This document shows positions 32,738 to 42,479 of a DNA stretch of 64,000 nt, in pieces; position 1 is the first letter of the stretch, and each line of letters begins with the position of its first letter. A program made the position numbers and the translations under genes. The notes beneath the pieces are model-generated. The model had not been told where the DNA came from. It searched no databases and was given only the letters and a program-made list of their open reading frames with translations. The DNA lies in NCBI GenBank assembly GCA_019973155.2, contig BPQB01000015.1, positions 62,001-126,000 on the forward strand, written 5' to 3'. Origin of the DNA: Phanerochaete sordida. Its lineage: Eukaryota > Basidiomycota > Agaricomycetes > Polyporales > Phanerochaetaceae.

Positions 32738-35242
32738 ATGGCCGTTGTTGGAATCGATTTCGGCTCTCTGCACAGCAAGGTGCGTTCCCGCCGGCAGCGA
32801 GCAAGGCGGACGGCACTGACCCAGATACAACTCTAGATTGGTGTTGCACGGCACCGTGGCATAGACATTATCACGAACGAGGTCTCGAACCGTGCCACAC
32901 CGTACGTGACAAGTCATTCTCATCGTATTCGCTCATGCGCTGACATTCCGACAACTAGATCTCTCGTTTCTTTCGGCTTCAAGCAGCGTTCCCTCGGTGA
33001 ATCTGCGAAGACTTTGGAAACCTCCAACTTCCGTAACACCGTCGGCTCCCTGAAACGCCTCATCGGAAGGACAATCTCTGACCCCGAGATTGAGAGCGTT
33101 GAGAGGAAGTTCACTCACGTCAAGCTCATCGATGTCGGTGGAACTGTCGGTGCACAGGTACGCACTTTGCTGTGATATCCCGAAGACGTGTTTATTCAAT
33201 TTGCGACATAGGTCCAATACCTTGGTGAGCAGCGCCAGTTCTCCGCCACCCAGCTCACCGGCGCGTACTTCGGCAAGCTTCGCGATATCGCCGCGAACGA
33301 GCTCAAGAACAGCGTTAGCGATGTCGTCATCACCGTCCCCGGCTGGTACACCGACGCGCAGAGGAGAGCCGTCCTCGACGCTGCCGCCATCGCCAACCTG
33401 AACGTCCTCCGCTTGATCAACGACTTCACTGCCGTCGCACTCGGCTGGGGTATCACAAAATCCGACCTTCCGGAGCCCGAGAACCCGCGCCACGTTGTGT
33501 TCGTTGACGTCGGGCACTCGCAGATGTCTGCTTCAGTCGTCGCCTTTGCCAAGGGCCAGCTTACTGTCAAGGCTGCCGCCTACGACAGGCACGTCGGCGG
33601 TCGCGACATCGACTACGCGCTTGTGCAGCACTTCGCGGAGGAGTTCAAGACCAAGTACAAGATCGACGTCCTCTCCAACCCCAAGGCGACCTTCCGTCTC
33701 TCTGCTGGCTGCGACAAGGTCAAGAAGATCCTGTCCGCCAACGCAGAGGCGCCCCTGAACGTCGAGTCGATCATGGACGACATCGATGCTTCGAGCCGCC
33801 TCAACCGCGAGGAGTACGAGCAGCTCATCTCTGGCGTCATCGAGCGCGTGACTGCGCCTATCGAGCAGGCCCTCGCCGACTCTGGCCTGACCCTCGACCA
33901 GATCGACGCCGTTGAGCTCGTCGGTGGCTGCACGCGTATCCCTGCCGTCCGCGCCAAGATCCAGGCCGTCTTCCAGGGCAAGCAGCTCTCCACCACGCTC
34001 AACCAGGACGAGGCTGCCGCCCGTGGCGCCACCTTTGCCTGCGCGATGCTCTCCCCCGTCTTCCGCGTCCGTGACTTCGCTCTCCACGACATCACCCCCT
34101 ACGACGTCAAGGTCAAGTGGGACAAGCAGTCCGGCGAGCCTGAGGAGGACACCGAGCTCGTTGTCTTCCCCAAGGGCAACAGCATCCCCTCGACCAAGGC
34201 GCTCACCTTCTACCGCAACGGTCCCTTCGACCTCCAGGCCGAGTACGCGCTGCCCGACACGCTGCCCGGCGGCATCAACCCGTGGATCGCCCGCTTCACG
34301 TGCAAGGAGGTGCCCCCAACCACGACCGGCGACCTTACCGTCGTCAAGGTCAAGACGCGCCTGAACCTCCACGGTGTCGTCTCCTTCGAGTCGGCGTACG
34401 TCGAGGAGATTGAGGAGAAGGAGGAGATGGTCGTCGACGGTTCTGAGGAGGCGCCGAAGAAGAAGAAGGTGCTTAAGAAGAACCCCGTGCCCTTCATCTG
34501 GCACTCCACCAGCTTGGACCCGACCGTGCTCGAGCAGTACAAGCAGCAGGAGGCAGAGATGTGGGCCGCCGACAAGCTTGTTGCGGACACCGAGGACCGC
34601 AAGAACGCGCTCGAGGAGTACATCTACGACATGCGCAGCAAGCTCGACGACCGCTACGCGGCGTACGTCCAGAGCGCGGAGAAGGAGCAGCTGCTGGCAG
34701 CGCTCTCGAAGGCCGAGGAGTGGCTGTACTCCGAGGAGGGCGAGGACGCGACCAAGTCTGTGTACGTCGCGCAGCTCGACGGGCTCAAGGTACTCGGTGA
34801 CCCCATCACGTTCCGCTACCGCGAGGCGGAGGAGCGCTCGAAGGTCGTCAGCCAGCTCCGCGAGACGATCAACCAGTACATGTCGATGGCACAGTCCAAC
34901 GACGAGAAGTACTCGCACATCGAGGAGAAGGACAAGCAGGCCGTCATCGAGAAGTGCGCGACCGCGCAGCAGTGGCTCGAGGACCAGATTGCGCGCCAGT
35001 CCGAGCGTGCGAAGAACGTCGAGCCCGTCCTCAAGTCCGCCGACGTCCTCAAGAAGCGCGAGGAGATCATCTACTTCGCGACGCCCATCCTCTCCCGCCC
35101 CAAGCCCAAGCCGCCAAAGGTCGACCAGCCCGCGAGCGGCCAGCAGACCCCCAAGCCGGAGGCTGAGCCCCAGCCCGAGGGTCAGCAGCCCCCGCAGGAG
35201 AACGGCCAGGACAACGGTCCCCCGGAGATGGACGTCGACTAG
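32738..35242 (+). CDS. Hsp110/Sse1-type Hsp70 chaperone (4 exons)
   Basis: The exons are 32738-32779, 32837-32901, 32959-33157 and 33212-35242, giving 778 aa. The N-terminal ATPase domain begins MAVVGIDFGSLHSKIGVA, with the Hsp110 variant GIDFGS instead of the Hsp70 GIDLGTT. VVFVDVGHSQMSASVVA and VELVGGCTRIPAVR follow as the phosphate-2 and adenosine regions. A beta domain, an acidic/Lys-rich loop (around EEAPKKKKVLKK) and a long helical domain come next. The tail is Pro/Gln/Glu-rich and ends MDVD. It is the cytosolic nucleotide-exchange factor and holdase for Hsp70 Ssa. Codon use is strongly GC-ending, as expected of a highly expressed gene. Confidence 0.97.
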
Positions 35243-35574
35243 ATGGCTCGTAGGATGGATGACTGGCCTCGCTCACTGTAATTTGCACGCCTTTACTATC
35301 TACGATAGAAAATAATGTGTCAAGTAGACGGGAACGCACCGAATGCAATGTATCATACGATCTCGCGACTGGAATGATAGATGTCGCCCTGTTGTAGACG
35401 AGTTTACAACTTGTTCCGGAGCGAGATGTTCGTCGAGGATGGTAGGGCGCTAAGCCGCAGCCCACACTTCGCCTTCAACTTCCACCACGTTTGAGACCTG
35501 CATATTCAGAGGTACGCTTGGCCATGGTGGTAGAGTTGCATCGTCTCTTTCAAAGGTTGACTTGCACCATTCAG
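35243..35574. other. Intergenic, Hsp110 3' flank and F-box 1 promoter
   Basis: GGCGCTAA at 35446-35453 lies about 125 bp before the F-box 1 ATG. It is a weak match to the block found upstream of the other F-box genes. Confidence 0.4.
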
Positions 35575-37356
35575 ATGTCCGCTTATCCTCCCGAGTGGAC
35601 TCTGTGTTTCGACACCGAGCACGCCGTCGTCGCCGCAGTAAAGCAGCACGAGCTGGAAATCCAAGAGCTCCAGAAGCGCCGTCGTCTCCTGCTTTCAAGG
35701 CAGAACTCGCTTTCTATAACCGGTCGTCTGCCTCACGAACTCCTCGCGGAGATCTTCGTCGCCCTTGTCGAAGATTGGTTCCAACGCTACTCCGCCGATG
35801 CATATCCACGATGGGAGTGGTTCGGGATCCTCAGAGTTTGCCACTTCTGGCGCGAGATAGCCATGAACACTCCCAGACTCTGGCAATATATACGTATACA
35901 AGGCCACTACTGGGACGCGTCATTCGACTTTCCTCTCACGATGAGCGAAATGACCGAGCTTTCCTTCCATCTCTCCGGCCAGGTCCCCTTAACAGTGCTG
36001 CGAGGGCCTCGACTTCCCACTGTTCCAAAGGACGTAGACAATACCTTATGCCAGCTTGTCCTGCGGAATATGTACCGCATCAGGAGCCTCTCAACACCCC
36101 TGGACATCATCTTCAGCGCTACAGAGCCCCATGACGGTCGCAATGCTCTGCTTCTGGAGTCCCTCTCTATTCCAGCGCATGGCCAGAGCGACGCATCCAT
36201 CGACAGAATAGATGTCGATATGATCCATCGGTCCGCTTGGCCAAATCTCCGGACGCTGGAGGCCCACTCCTCACCGTTCGCTTTTGTCAGAGCGGCTTTA
36301 CGGCCCACGCTGACGACCCTCATCGTCCAAAACTCGCGCCTTCCCCACACGTCTGTCGAGACGTGGATCGATCTCCTTCGTACGCTTCCTGTACTCAAGC
36401 AGCTTTCACTGCATAGAGTCATGCTTGCGCCACAAGAATCGGGTGCCGTAGCCGCACTCGAACCTGTAATCCTGAGGTCGTTGGCCAATTTCTCGCTGAA
36501 GAACTCTGGTAGTGGCAAAGCGTGTAGCCAATTGCTCAAGAATCTCATCATCCCCACGCAGGCCGTTTTGGCCTATGTTGCGCCCCGTGAGGCTTCCGAG
36601 GACGACATCGAGGATACGATCAAGGCTCTCGGGCACCATGTTTGGAGTCGGATGGACGAACCTGCAGGCATCCTGCTGGCCAATCACGCCACGGGAATCA
36701 CATTAAGGCTACCAGCAGACGACACGTTTCCTTCTTTAAAACTGTACAGTCGACCGAACGTACCATCCGTACCCTGGGATCAGCCTGGAAGGCTCAAAGG
36801 TGCCCAGCCGACGACTACCATCAAATTCCCCAAAGACTGCGATATACCTATCGCCGCACTTGCTGCACATTACCCGCTTATTCACATTCGTGTCGTGCGT
36901 ATCTATTGCGGGAACGGAAGCCTCATGGAAGAGGAGACATGGGCACCCCTATCTCAGCTTCCCTGCGTGTGCGATGTCGAGCTTTCTGGTGCCAGCCGGC
37001 CTATCGTATGCGAGCTCTCCAAAAGTCTCTCCCTCCCAGGTTCTTTTCCCGCCCTCGAGACCCTCGTATTCCGATTGGTCCAAGGAAACGCGAGACGCCA
37101 TTATCAACATCAGCGTGTACTCCAAGACCGACACCGAGATGCGGTGTTCACTCCCATGGCCGCTGCGTTAGCCCGACGACGGGCGGACGGCACACCTCTC
37201 AAGTCGCTCGCTATCATCGGAGCCCAGGGGCTGGGCACTCGTGGCACAGATGGCCCTTTCGAGCCTTGGACAAGGCTTAAACGACAGGTGGAGAACTTCA
37301 AACTCGATGTTCGCGACGTCTTTGAGCACGAGTGCTCTTCGTGCGAGGAGACATAG
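35575..37356 (+). CDS. F-box domain protein, paralogue 1
   Basis: This is a single-exon gene of 593 aa. The open frame reaches back to 35491, but MSAYPPEWTLCFDTEHAVVA aligns with the starts of the paralogues, so ATG 35575 is chosen. The F-box lies at about residues 40-90: ITGRLPHELLAEIFVALV, then VCHFWREIAMNTPRLWQYI. The remainder is a leucine-rich, repeat-like region. The tail is short, HECSSCEET, with the family Cys-x-x-Cys motif. F-box proteins recruit substrates to SCF ubiquitin ligases through Skp1. The target is unknown. It heads a tandem trio and is the most divergent member. Confidence 0.85.
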   Translation: MSAYPPEWTLCFDTEHAVVAAVKQHELEIQELQKRRRLLLSRQNSLSITGRLPHELLAEIFVALVEDWFQRYSADAYPRWEWFGILRVCHFWREIAMNTPRLWQYIRIQGHYWDASFDFPLTMSEMTELSFHLSGQVPLTVLRGPRLPTVPKDVDNTLCQLVLRNMYRIRSLSTPLDIIFSATEPHDGRNALLLESLSIPAHGQSDASIDRIDVDMIHRSAWPNLRTLEAHSSPFAFVRAALRPTLTTLIVQNSRLPHTSVETWIDLLRTLPVLKQLSLHRVMLAPQESGAVAALEPVILRSLANFSLKNSGSGKACSQLLKNLIIPTQAVLAYVAPREASEDDIEDTIKALGHHVWSRMDEPAGILLANHATGITLRLPADDTFPSLKLYSRPNVPSVPWDQPGRLKGAQPTTTIKFPKDCDIPIAALAAHYPLIHIRVVRIYCGNGSLMEEETWAPLSQLPCVCDVELSGASRPIVCELSKSLSLPGSFPALETLVFRLVQGNARRHYQHQRVLQDRHRDAVFTPMAAALARRRADGTPLKSLAIIGAQGLGTRGTDGPFEPWTRLKRQVENFKLDVRDVFEHECSSCEET

Positions 37357-37679
37357 CAGGGAAACTTCCCCGGAACTACGGGTCCAGACAGCGACGTCGA
37401 CGATGTGGTGCATGTCTTCAACTTGTCCTATGTTGTATAATTCTGCCCTCTTTTGCTTCATAGTCATCTGCTCTCTGCTTCGCTCAACGCGCTGGAACCT
37501 CTGTCGCAAGTCTAAGATTTGGGCGGCTCTCGCAATTTTAGGCGCCAATAATACTTACCTCCGGACGGCCATCTTGGTTCAGTGAAGGATCGCTGGACGT
37601 GCTCCAATAGCACTTTGGCTTACAGGTGTGCACCCAAATAATCAGAGAATTTCTTGAATAAGCCTGAACTGCAGCGCAG
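37357..37679. promoter_or_regulatory. F-box 2 upstream region with two conserved blocks
   Basis: Block 1 is TTTTAGGCGCCAATAA (37535-37550). Block 2 is CGGCCATCTT (37566-37575), 25 bp further on. Both recur upstream of F-box paralogues 3 and 4 with the same spacing and at a similar distance (about 115-140 bp) from the ATG. Confidence 0.55.
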
Positions 37680-39419
37680 ATGTTCGCGGGTTCTGAATGG
37701 ACTCTCTCGTTCAACACCGCAGACGCGATTGATGCCGCCGTGGGCCAACACCGACGAGACATCAACCTACTCCTTTCCAGGAGAAATGCACTTTCGTCTA
37801 CCTGTCGTCTTCCTGCAGAAGTCTTGGGCATGATATTCTTTGCCCTCGTACAAATCTGGGTTCGAGACTACTACGGACCAGCCGAGAGGCACCGTCGCGA
37901 GTGGTTTGAGTGGGAATGGCATACCGTCACCTACATTTGCCGTCACTGGAGGGACGTCGCCCTACGAACCCCTGAACTCTGGACTTACATCCCCCTCGAC
38001 GCCAAGAATACCGCATCATACTTCGAGAGGTCCGGTCAACTGCCTCTGACTGTACTGCATCATGTGAGTGCGAAGCCCGGTCAAGATTCCGCTCAGCATC
38101 TGGTCGAGAACATGTGGAGAGTCCGCCACTTACACTCTCCCCTACATATCGACTTCGTCAAATGCGCGACGATGCATGGAACTCTAGACGCACCCATTTT
38201 GGAGGACGCTCACATCACCTTTACGCCTGCTATAGCCTTCCCTGGGGAGGCCACATTCCAGGTTGTCCCCCTACCGTCCTGGCCTCGCCTACGATCATTT
38301 ACGGCGATTCGCTCTCCCAGTGTTCTGCTCGAAGCCGCGATTCAACCGGCACTGACGTGCCTCAGCATAGAACGGCCTCACTCTCGTTTGTCGGTGGAGG
38401 CGTGGGTCGCACTACTCCGGAAGACACCTCTCCTCGAATCGCTGCACCTGAAAGACGCGATCAAGAAACCCCAGTCAGGGGCGCCGCTGGCGCTATCCAC
38501 GCCCTCTGTCCCGCTGCAATCCCTGAGATCCTTGTCGCTTTCGGAGAGCAAGGATTATTCCACCAATCAACAGGAATATCTCCTCACCCGTCTTTCTACC
38601 CCACCTGACACCAAAATAACCTATCACGAACGGTCGGCCCTGTCGGCAGACGCTGTATTCCGGGCCTTGGCGAGCAATGCCAACGGAGCTCCCAACGGAC
38701 TCGGCAGCCCGCGCCCTGTCGTGCAGGCCATCGATATCAGCTTTCGGCAGAACGAACATATCATCGACCTCTTTGCGGCAGATGACGCGCTCGCCTGGAC
38801 GAGCATCTCCGAACCTCTTGAAGACCCTGATGATTCGGACACCGTCATCACACTCGGACGACACCGGGAAGGCATCCTCCGCCACCTCTGCGCGCACTAC
38901 CCGCTCAACGAACTTCGTGCCATTCGTCTCACGTGCGGTGCGCGCGTGCATACACGCGATTGGACGGCCGTCGGTCAGCTCCCGCCCCTACGAGAGCTCG
39001 AGATCGCGGACGGACACACGTCCGCCGCGCTCTGCTATCTTCCGTCGGCGCTTTCCGCGCAGAATGCGTTCCCAGCCCTCGAGACGCTGATCGTGAGCAA
39101 CATCCATTGGCATCCGGACAAAGGCGACTCTCTCCGCCCCGGACTCGCGACGATGGGCGGCAATGAGGTCCTCGAGGCACTCGGAAGCGCGTTGGCCACT
39201 CGACGGAAGCGCGGCGCGCCCCTCAAGAGGCTCGCGATCCTGTATTTTAGGAGGCGTCTGGAATCCTGGAGTACCTATCGCGCCGACCTCAGGATCCTCA
39301 AGAAATATGTCGAGGAGTTTCATACTTCGTTCGATTACGAGGCCACTGATGAAGATGGGTGCTCGGAATGCGAGTATGAGGGAAGTGACTCAGAAGAATC
39401 TGCGTCTGAATTCTTTTAA
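37680..39419 (+). CDS. F-box domain protein, paralogue 2
   Basis: This is a single-exon gene of 579 aa. The N-terminus FAGSEWTLSFNTADAIDAAV precedes a short helical segment. The F-box is at about residues 40-105 (STCRLPAEVLGMIFFALV, ICRHWRDVALRTPELWTYI). A leucine-rich region follows, with the family blocks LPLTVLHHV, DDALAWTSISEPLEDP and FPALETLIVSNIHWHPD. The acidic C-terminus carries CSECEYEGSDSEESASEFF. It is most similar to paralogue 3 next to it. It is probably an SCF substrate receptor (family knowledge). The target is not known. Confidence 0.88.
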   Translation: MFAGSEWTLSFNTADAIDAAVGQHRRDINLLLSRRNALSSTCRLPAEVLGMIFFALVQIWVRDYYGPAERHRREWFEWEWHTVTYICRHWRDVALRTPELWTYIPLDAKNTASYFERSGQLPLTVLHHVSAKPGQDSAQHLVENMWRVRHLHSPLHIDFVKCATMHGTLDAPILEDAHITFTPAIAFPGEATFQVVPLPSWPRLRSFTAIRSPSVLLEAAIQPALTCLSIERPHSRLSVEAWVALLRKTPLLESLHLKDAIKKPQSGAPLALSTPSVPLQSLRSLSLSESKDYSTNQQEYLLTRLSTPPDTKITYHERSALSADAVFRALASNANGAPNGLGSPRPVVQAIDISFRQNEHIIDLFAADDALAWTSISEPLEDPDDSDTVITLGRHREGILRHLCAHYPLNELRAIRLTCGARVHTRDWTAVGQLPPLRELEIADGHTSAALCYLPSALSAQNAFPALETLIVSNIHWHPDKGDSLRPGLATMGGNEVLEALGSALATRRKRGAPLKRLAILYFRRRLESWSTYRADLRILKKYVEEFHTSFDYEATDEDGCSECEYEGSDSEESASEFF

Positions 39420-39818
39420 CTTGGCTATGACTCGGGTAGGGACCTTGATTTGTTCTAGAGCTACTGCCGCATCGCGAACCATGATAGTGTATCTCACTCT
39501 CGTAATTATCCGTAAATTTGGTCTCTTGTTATATTGGCATACGTCGCCCGTACATCTCTCATTGTATGACTATAGATACGTGGCAGTGACCAAAATAATA
39601 ATCCGCGATGATAGGAAGCACAGATTATAGCCTATCTTGCATGTGTAGACACTGTAGACCAAGAACGCTCTGCCGTTACACTCGATTTTAGGCGCCAATA
39701 AATTCTTGCTCTCAGACGACCACCCTCACTGCGGGCTCGCCGCCCGTCCCAGCCAGAAGGTAATCTTCAGTCGCCGAATTATCTACAGACAAGTGTCAAG
39801 CTTACGCCGAGACCACAG
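39420..39818. promoter_or_regulatory. F-box 3 upstream region with two conserved blocks
   Basis: Block 1 TTTTAGGCGCCAATAA is at 39685-39700. Block 2 CGACCACCCT starts at 39717, 26 bp after block 1 begins. The rest is the AT-rich 3' flank of paralogue 2. Confidence 0.5.
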
Positions 39819-41690
39819 ATGGTCGAGTACCCCGAATGGACACTCTCGTTCAATACGGAGGACGCGGTCGACGCCGCTGTGAGCCGACACCGGCAAGTCC
39901 TCCAGGACACACAGCGACGCATCAATGAGCTCCTCTCGAGGCGGAATGCGTTGTCGCTCACCGGCCGCCTTCCTTTCGAAGTCCTAGGGATGGTATTTCT
40001 TGCTATTGTCGAAGCATGGGTCCAGAGCCACTACGATGAGGACTTCTCTCCCCGGTACACAAGCGAGCCTGACTGGGACTGGCTCTCCGTTACCTGCATC
40101 TGCCGCCATTGGAGGGATGTGGCCCTGCAGACGCCCCGACTTTGGACGCATATTCCTCTCAACGCTCAAAATGCCGTCTCCTACTTCGACAGGTCTGGTC
40201 AAATGCCTCTGTCAATATTTCACCACGTCGGACGATATGCGGAGCCTGCCGGTCTGGATGCTACCCAGCTCCTTGTCGCGAACATGTGGAGGGTCAAGAA
40301 TCTCTGCGCTCCCGTCAGCTCCAAATTCGTGGAATATGCGGCAGCCCATGGAACTCTGGACGCGCCCATCCTAGAACGTGTCTTCTTGCGGGTTCCCGTC
40401 GGACTCATCAAGATGTTCGAGTACACCACTTCCGATGTGGTCCGCCGAGCATCGTGGCCCCGCCTGCATACGTTCACGGCAGCTCTCACTTCCAGTCTCC
40501 TGGTCGAAGTCGCGCACCAGCCCGCGCTGACGTCCCTCACAGTAACCACACCTCAGTCTCGTTTGTCAGTCGAAGCCTGGCTCCAGTTGCTCCAGAAGAC
40601 GCCTCGTCTTCAAAGCATGCGCTTGACAAACGCAGTCGAAGAGTCGCCCTTGAACGAAGAAGGTGGACCGGCACCGCCTGCACTGTCGGTCTCACTACCC
40701 TCCCTGAGCTCCCTCAGCCTTTCAGAGAGCCGTGACTATTCTTCTGATGGGCAAGACCTGCTCCTTAGCCGGATTGCTATCGCTCCGGATGCGACGATAG
40801 TATACCACGAGCGCTGGGCCACATCGGACACCGCGGTTTTCCAAGCGTTGGCGACCAGTGCACGCGGAGGGCCGAATGGACTCGGGATACCGCGCACCGC
40901 CGTGCAAGCCATCGACATGAGCCATGATGGACACCTACACCACTTCTCTTTCTATACGGAAGATGATGCCCTGGCATTCGAGGACATCTCTCTGCCCCTG
41001 CGAGACCCGTCGGAAGGAGATATAACCGTCACGCTCGGGCAGCACTGGGGCGGCGTCCTCGGCTCCCTATGCGAGCATTACCCGCTCAATGAGCTCCGTC
41101 GTATCCGGCTCACGCGCGGGGCGCGTGTGCACGCCGACGGGTGGAACGCTCTCGGCCAGCTGCCGTCTCTGCAAGTGATAGAGATCGTGGACGGCCACAC
41201 GTCTGCTGCCCTCTGCTACCTCCCGGAGGCCCTGTCCGTGCGGCAGTCCTTCCCAGCTCTCGAAACGCTTATCCTAAACGACATCCACTGGCACCCGGAC
41301 GACGTCGATGGCCCTCACTACGGCCCTGGTGCGATGCGTGGAGACCAGGTCCTCGTGGCTCTGGAGTCCGCACTGGCTCTTCGACGGGAACGCGGCACGA
41401 CTCTGAAGAACCTCGCGATTCTCTTGATCACGAAGCGACTCGAACGGTGGGAGGAATGCAAGCAGGCTATCAACGGCTTGAAGAAGCACGTAGAGCAGAT
41501 GCATGCGTCGTATGACGACGAAGAGGATGAGTTCGGGGTAGAATGCTCGGAGTGTAGGTACGCAGGAAGTGAATCCAGCGCGTCAGACACCGAGTCAGAC
41601 ACCGAGGCCGACACCGAGTCCAGCACCGAGGCCGACTATGGCTTTGACCTTGGCCTTGACTGGGACGAGGATCCCTTGGACATCTTCTGA
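39819..41690 (+). CDS. F-box domain protein, paralogue 3
   Basis: This is a single-exon gene of 623 aa. The start MVEYPEWTLSFNTEDAVDAA matches the family. A coiled stretch (RHRQVLQDTQRRINELLSRR) leads into the F-box (LTGRLPFEVLGMVFLAIV, ICRHWRDVALQTPRLWTHI). The leucine-rich body is followed by CSECRYAGS and a Ser/Thr/Asp/Glu repeat built on the tetrapeptide DTES/DTEA, ending in LDWDEDPLDIF. The acidic repeat is longer than in the other paralogues, probably through slippage of a GACACCGAG-like repeat. It is predicted to be an SCF receptor. Confidence 0.88.
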   Translation: MVEYPEWTLSFNTEDAVDAAVSRHRQVLQDTQRRINELLSRRNALSLTGRLPFEVLGMVFLAIVEAWVQSHYDEDFSPRYTSEPDWDWLSVTCICRHWRDVALQTPRLWTHIPLNAQNAVSYFDRSGQMPLSIFHHVGRYAEPAGLDATQLLVANMWRVKNLCAPVSSKFVEYAAAHGTLDAPILERVFLRVPVGLIKMFEYTTSDVVRRASWPRLHTFTAALTSSLLVEVAHQPALTSLTVTTPQSRLSVEAWLQLLQKTPRLQSMRLTNAVEESPLNEEGGPAPPALSVSLPSLSSLSLSESRDYSSDGQDLLLSRIAIAPDATIVYHERWATSDTAVFQALATSARGGPNGLGIPRTAVQAIDMSHDGHLHHFSFYTEDDALAFEDISLPLRDPSEGDITVTLGQHWGGVLGSLCEHYPLNELRRIRLTRGARVHADGWNALGQLPSLQVIEIVDGHTSAALCYLPEALSVRQSFPALETLILNDIHWHPDDVDGPHYGPGAMRGDQVLVALESALALRRERGTTLKNLAILLITKRLERWEECKQAINGLKKHVEQMHASYDDEEDEFGVECSECRYAGSESSASDTESDTEADTESSTEADYGFDLGLDWDEDPLDIF

Positions 41691-42479
41691 AAGGGCTGTT
41701 GCGACTGTTATCCTTAACTTGTATTTAATCTGTCCCTGCTCTGACATAGCATGCCCTCAAACCTGCCGTGACCGCTGCCATGTTTTGAGACGGAGATTGT
41801 TGCGCTGGAGCCGTCCAAATTGGCCCGTATCCTGTGTCATCGTAGGAACGCATATGAGCTTTATTGGTGGTTGCTCGTGATATCTCAAAGACGCATTGGT
41901 GTGCATTCGCGAGCTCCCGGGCCTCAGGTATCTCCAGTCAAGTCTCTGGAACGAATGACCATGCTTTACGAGCGCTCCGGTGCACGGTGCACTCGCGAAG
42001 CTCAGTTTCTTCGCTCGGACGCCTCCCCGTGGTCGGCACAAACTTGCATAGATACCGCTTCTTGGACGAGCACGAGCACGCCATCATAGCCAGTGCACTG
42101 ACCACGATTCAAACGGAGCCGACGGCTGAAGAAGCTCGCCATATTTGCCTGAAGGCCATCGACGGGTAGGGACACGAGAAGTCAGCGAAGAAACCGCCGC
42201 AGCTGCAGGTCTGTCGCGTGCGCCTGAGCATTCATCACCATTGCAGAGGGCGATTTCGTCTTCGTCTGAGAATATTGGAACTAAAGATGCGGTTCAGCGG
42301 CTCGTCTTGCGATCCAGGCGCTCTTCAGTCTTTGCGGCGGCGGACACGGCGCTCGCAGGGCTCCAGGGATCCACGGTACCATGTATTGTAGTATGTCGTG
42401 ATAGCTATGACAGCGTGGGGGAAACAAAAACAAAATATAAGAGCGCAGTGTCCGTCCTAAGTAGGGGTCAGTATCTAGA
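41691..42479. other. Intergenic with a short orphan open frame
   Basis: Convergent 3' ends lie on either side. A + frame at about 42030-42169 reads HRYRFLDEHEHAIIASALT...EEARHICLKAIDG before a stop. This looks protein-like, but no start or domain can be attached. It may be the 3' end of a lost gene. Confidence 0.3.

Noticed and set aside
33533..34918. Minus-strand frame of 461 codons opposite the Hsp110 gene
   Set aside because: It is the antisense shadow of a highly GC-biased real gene. It is Leu/Val/Asp-rich with no motif.
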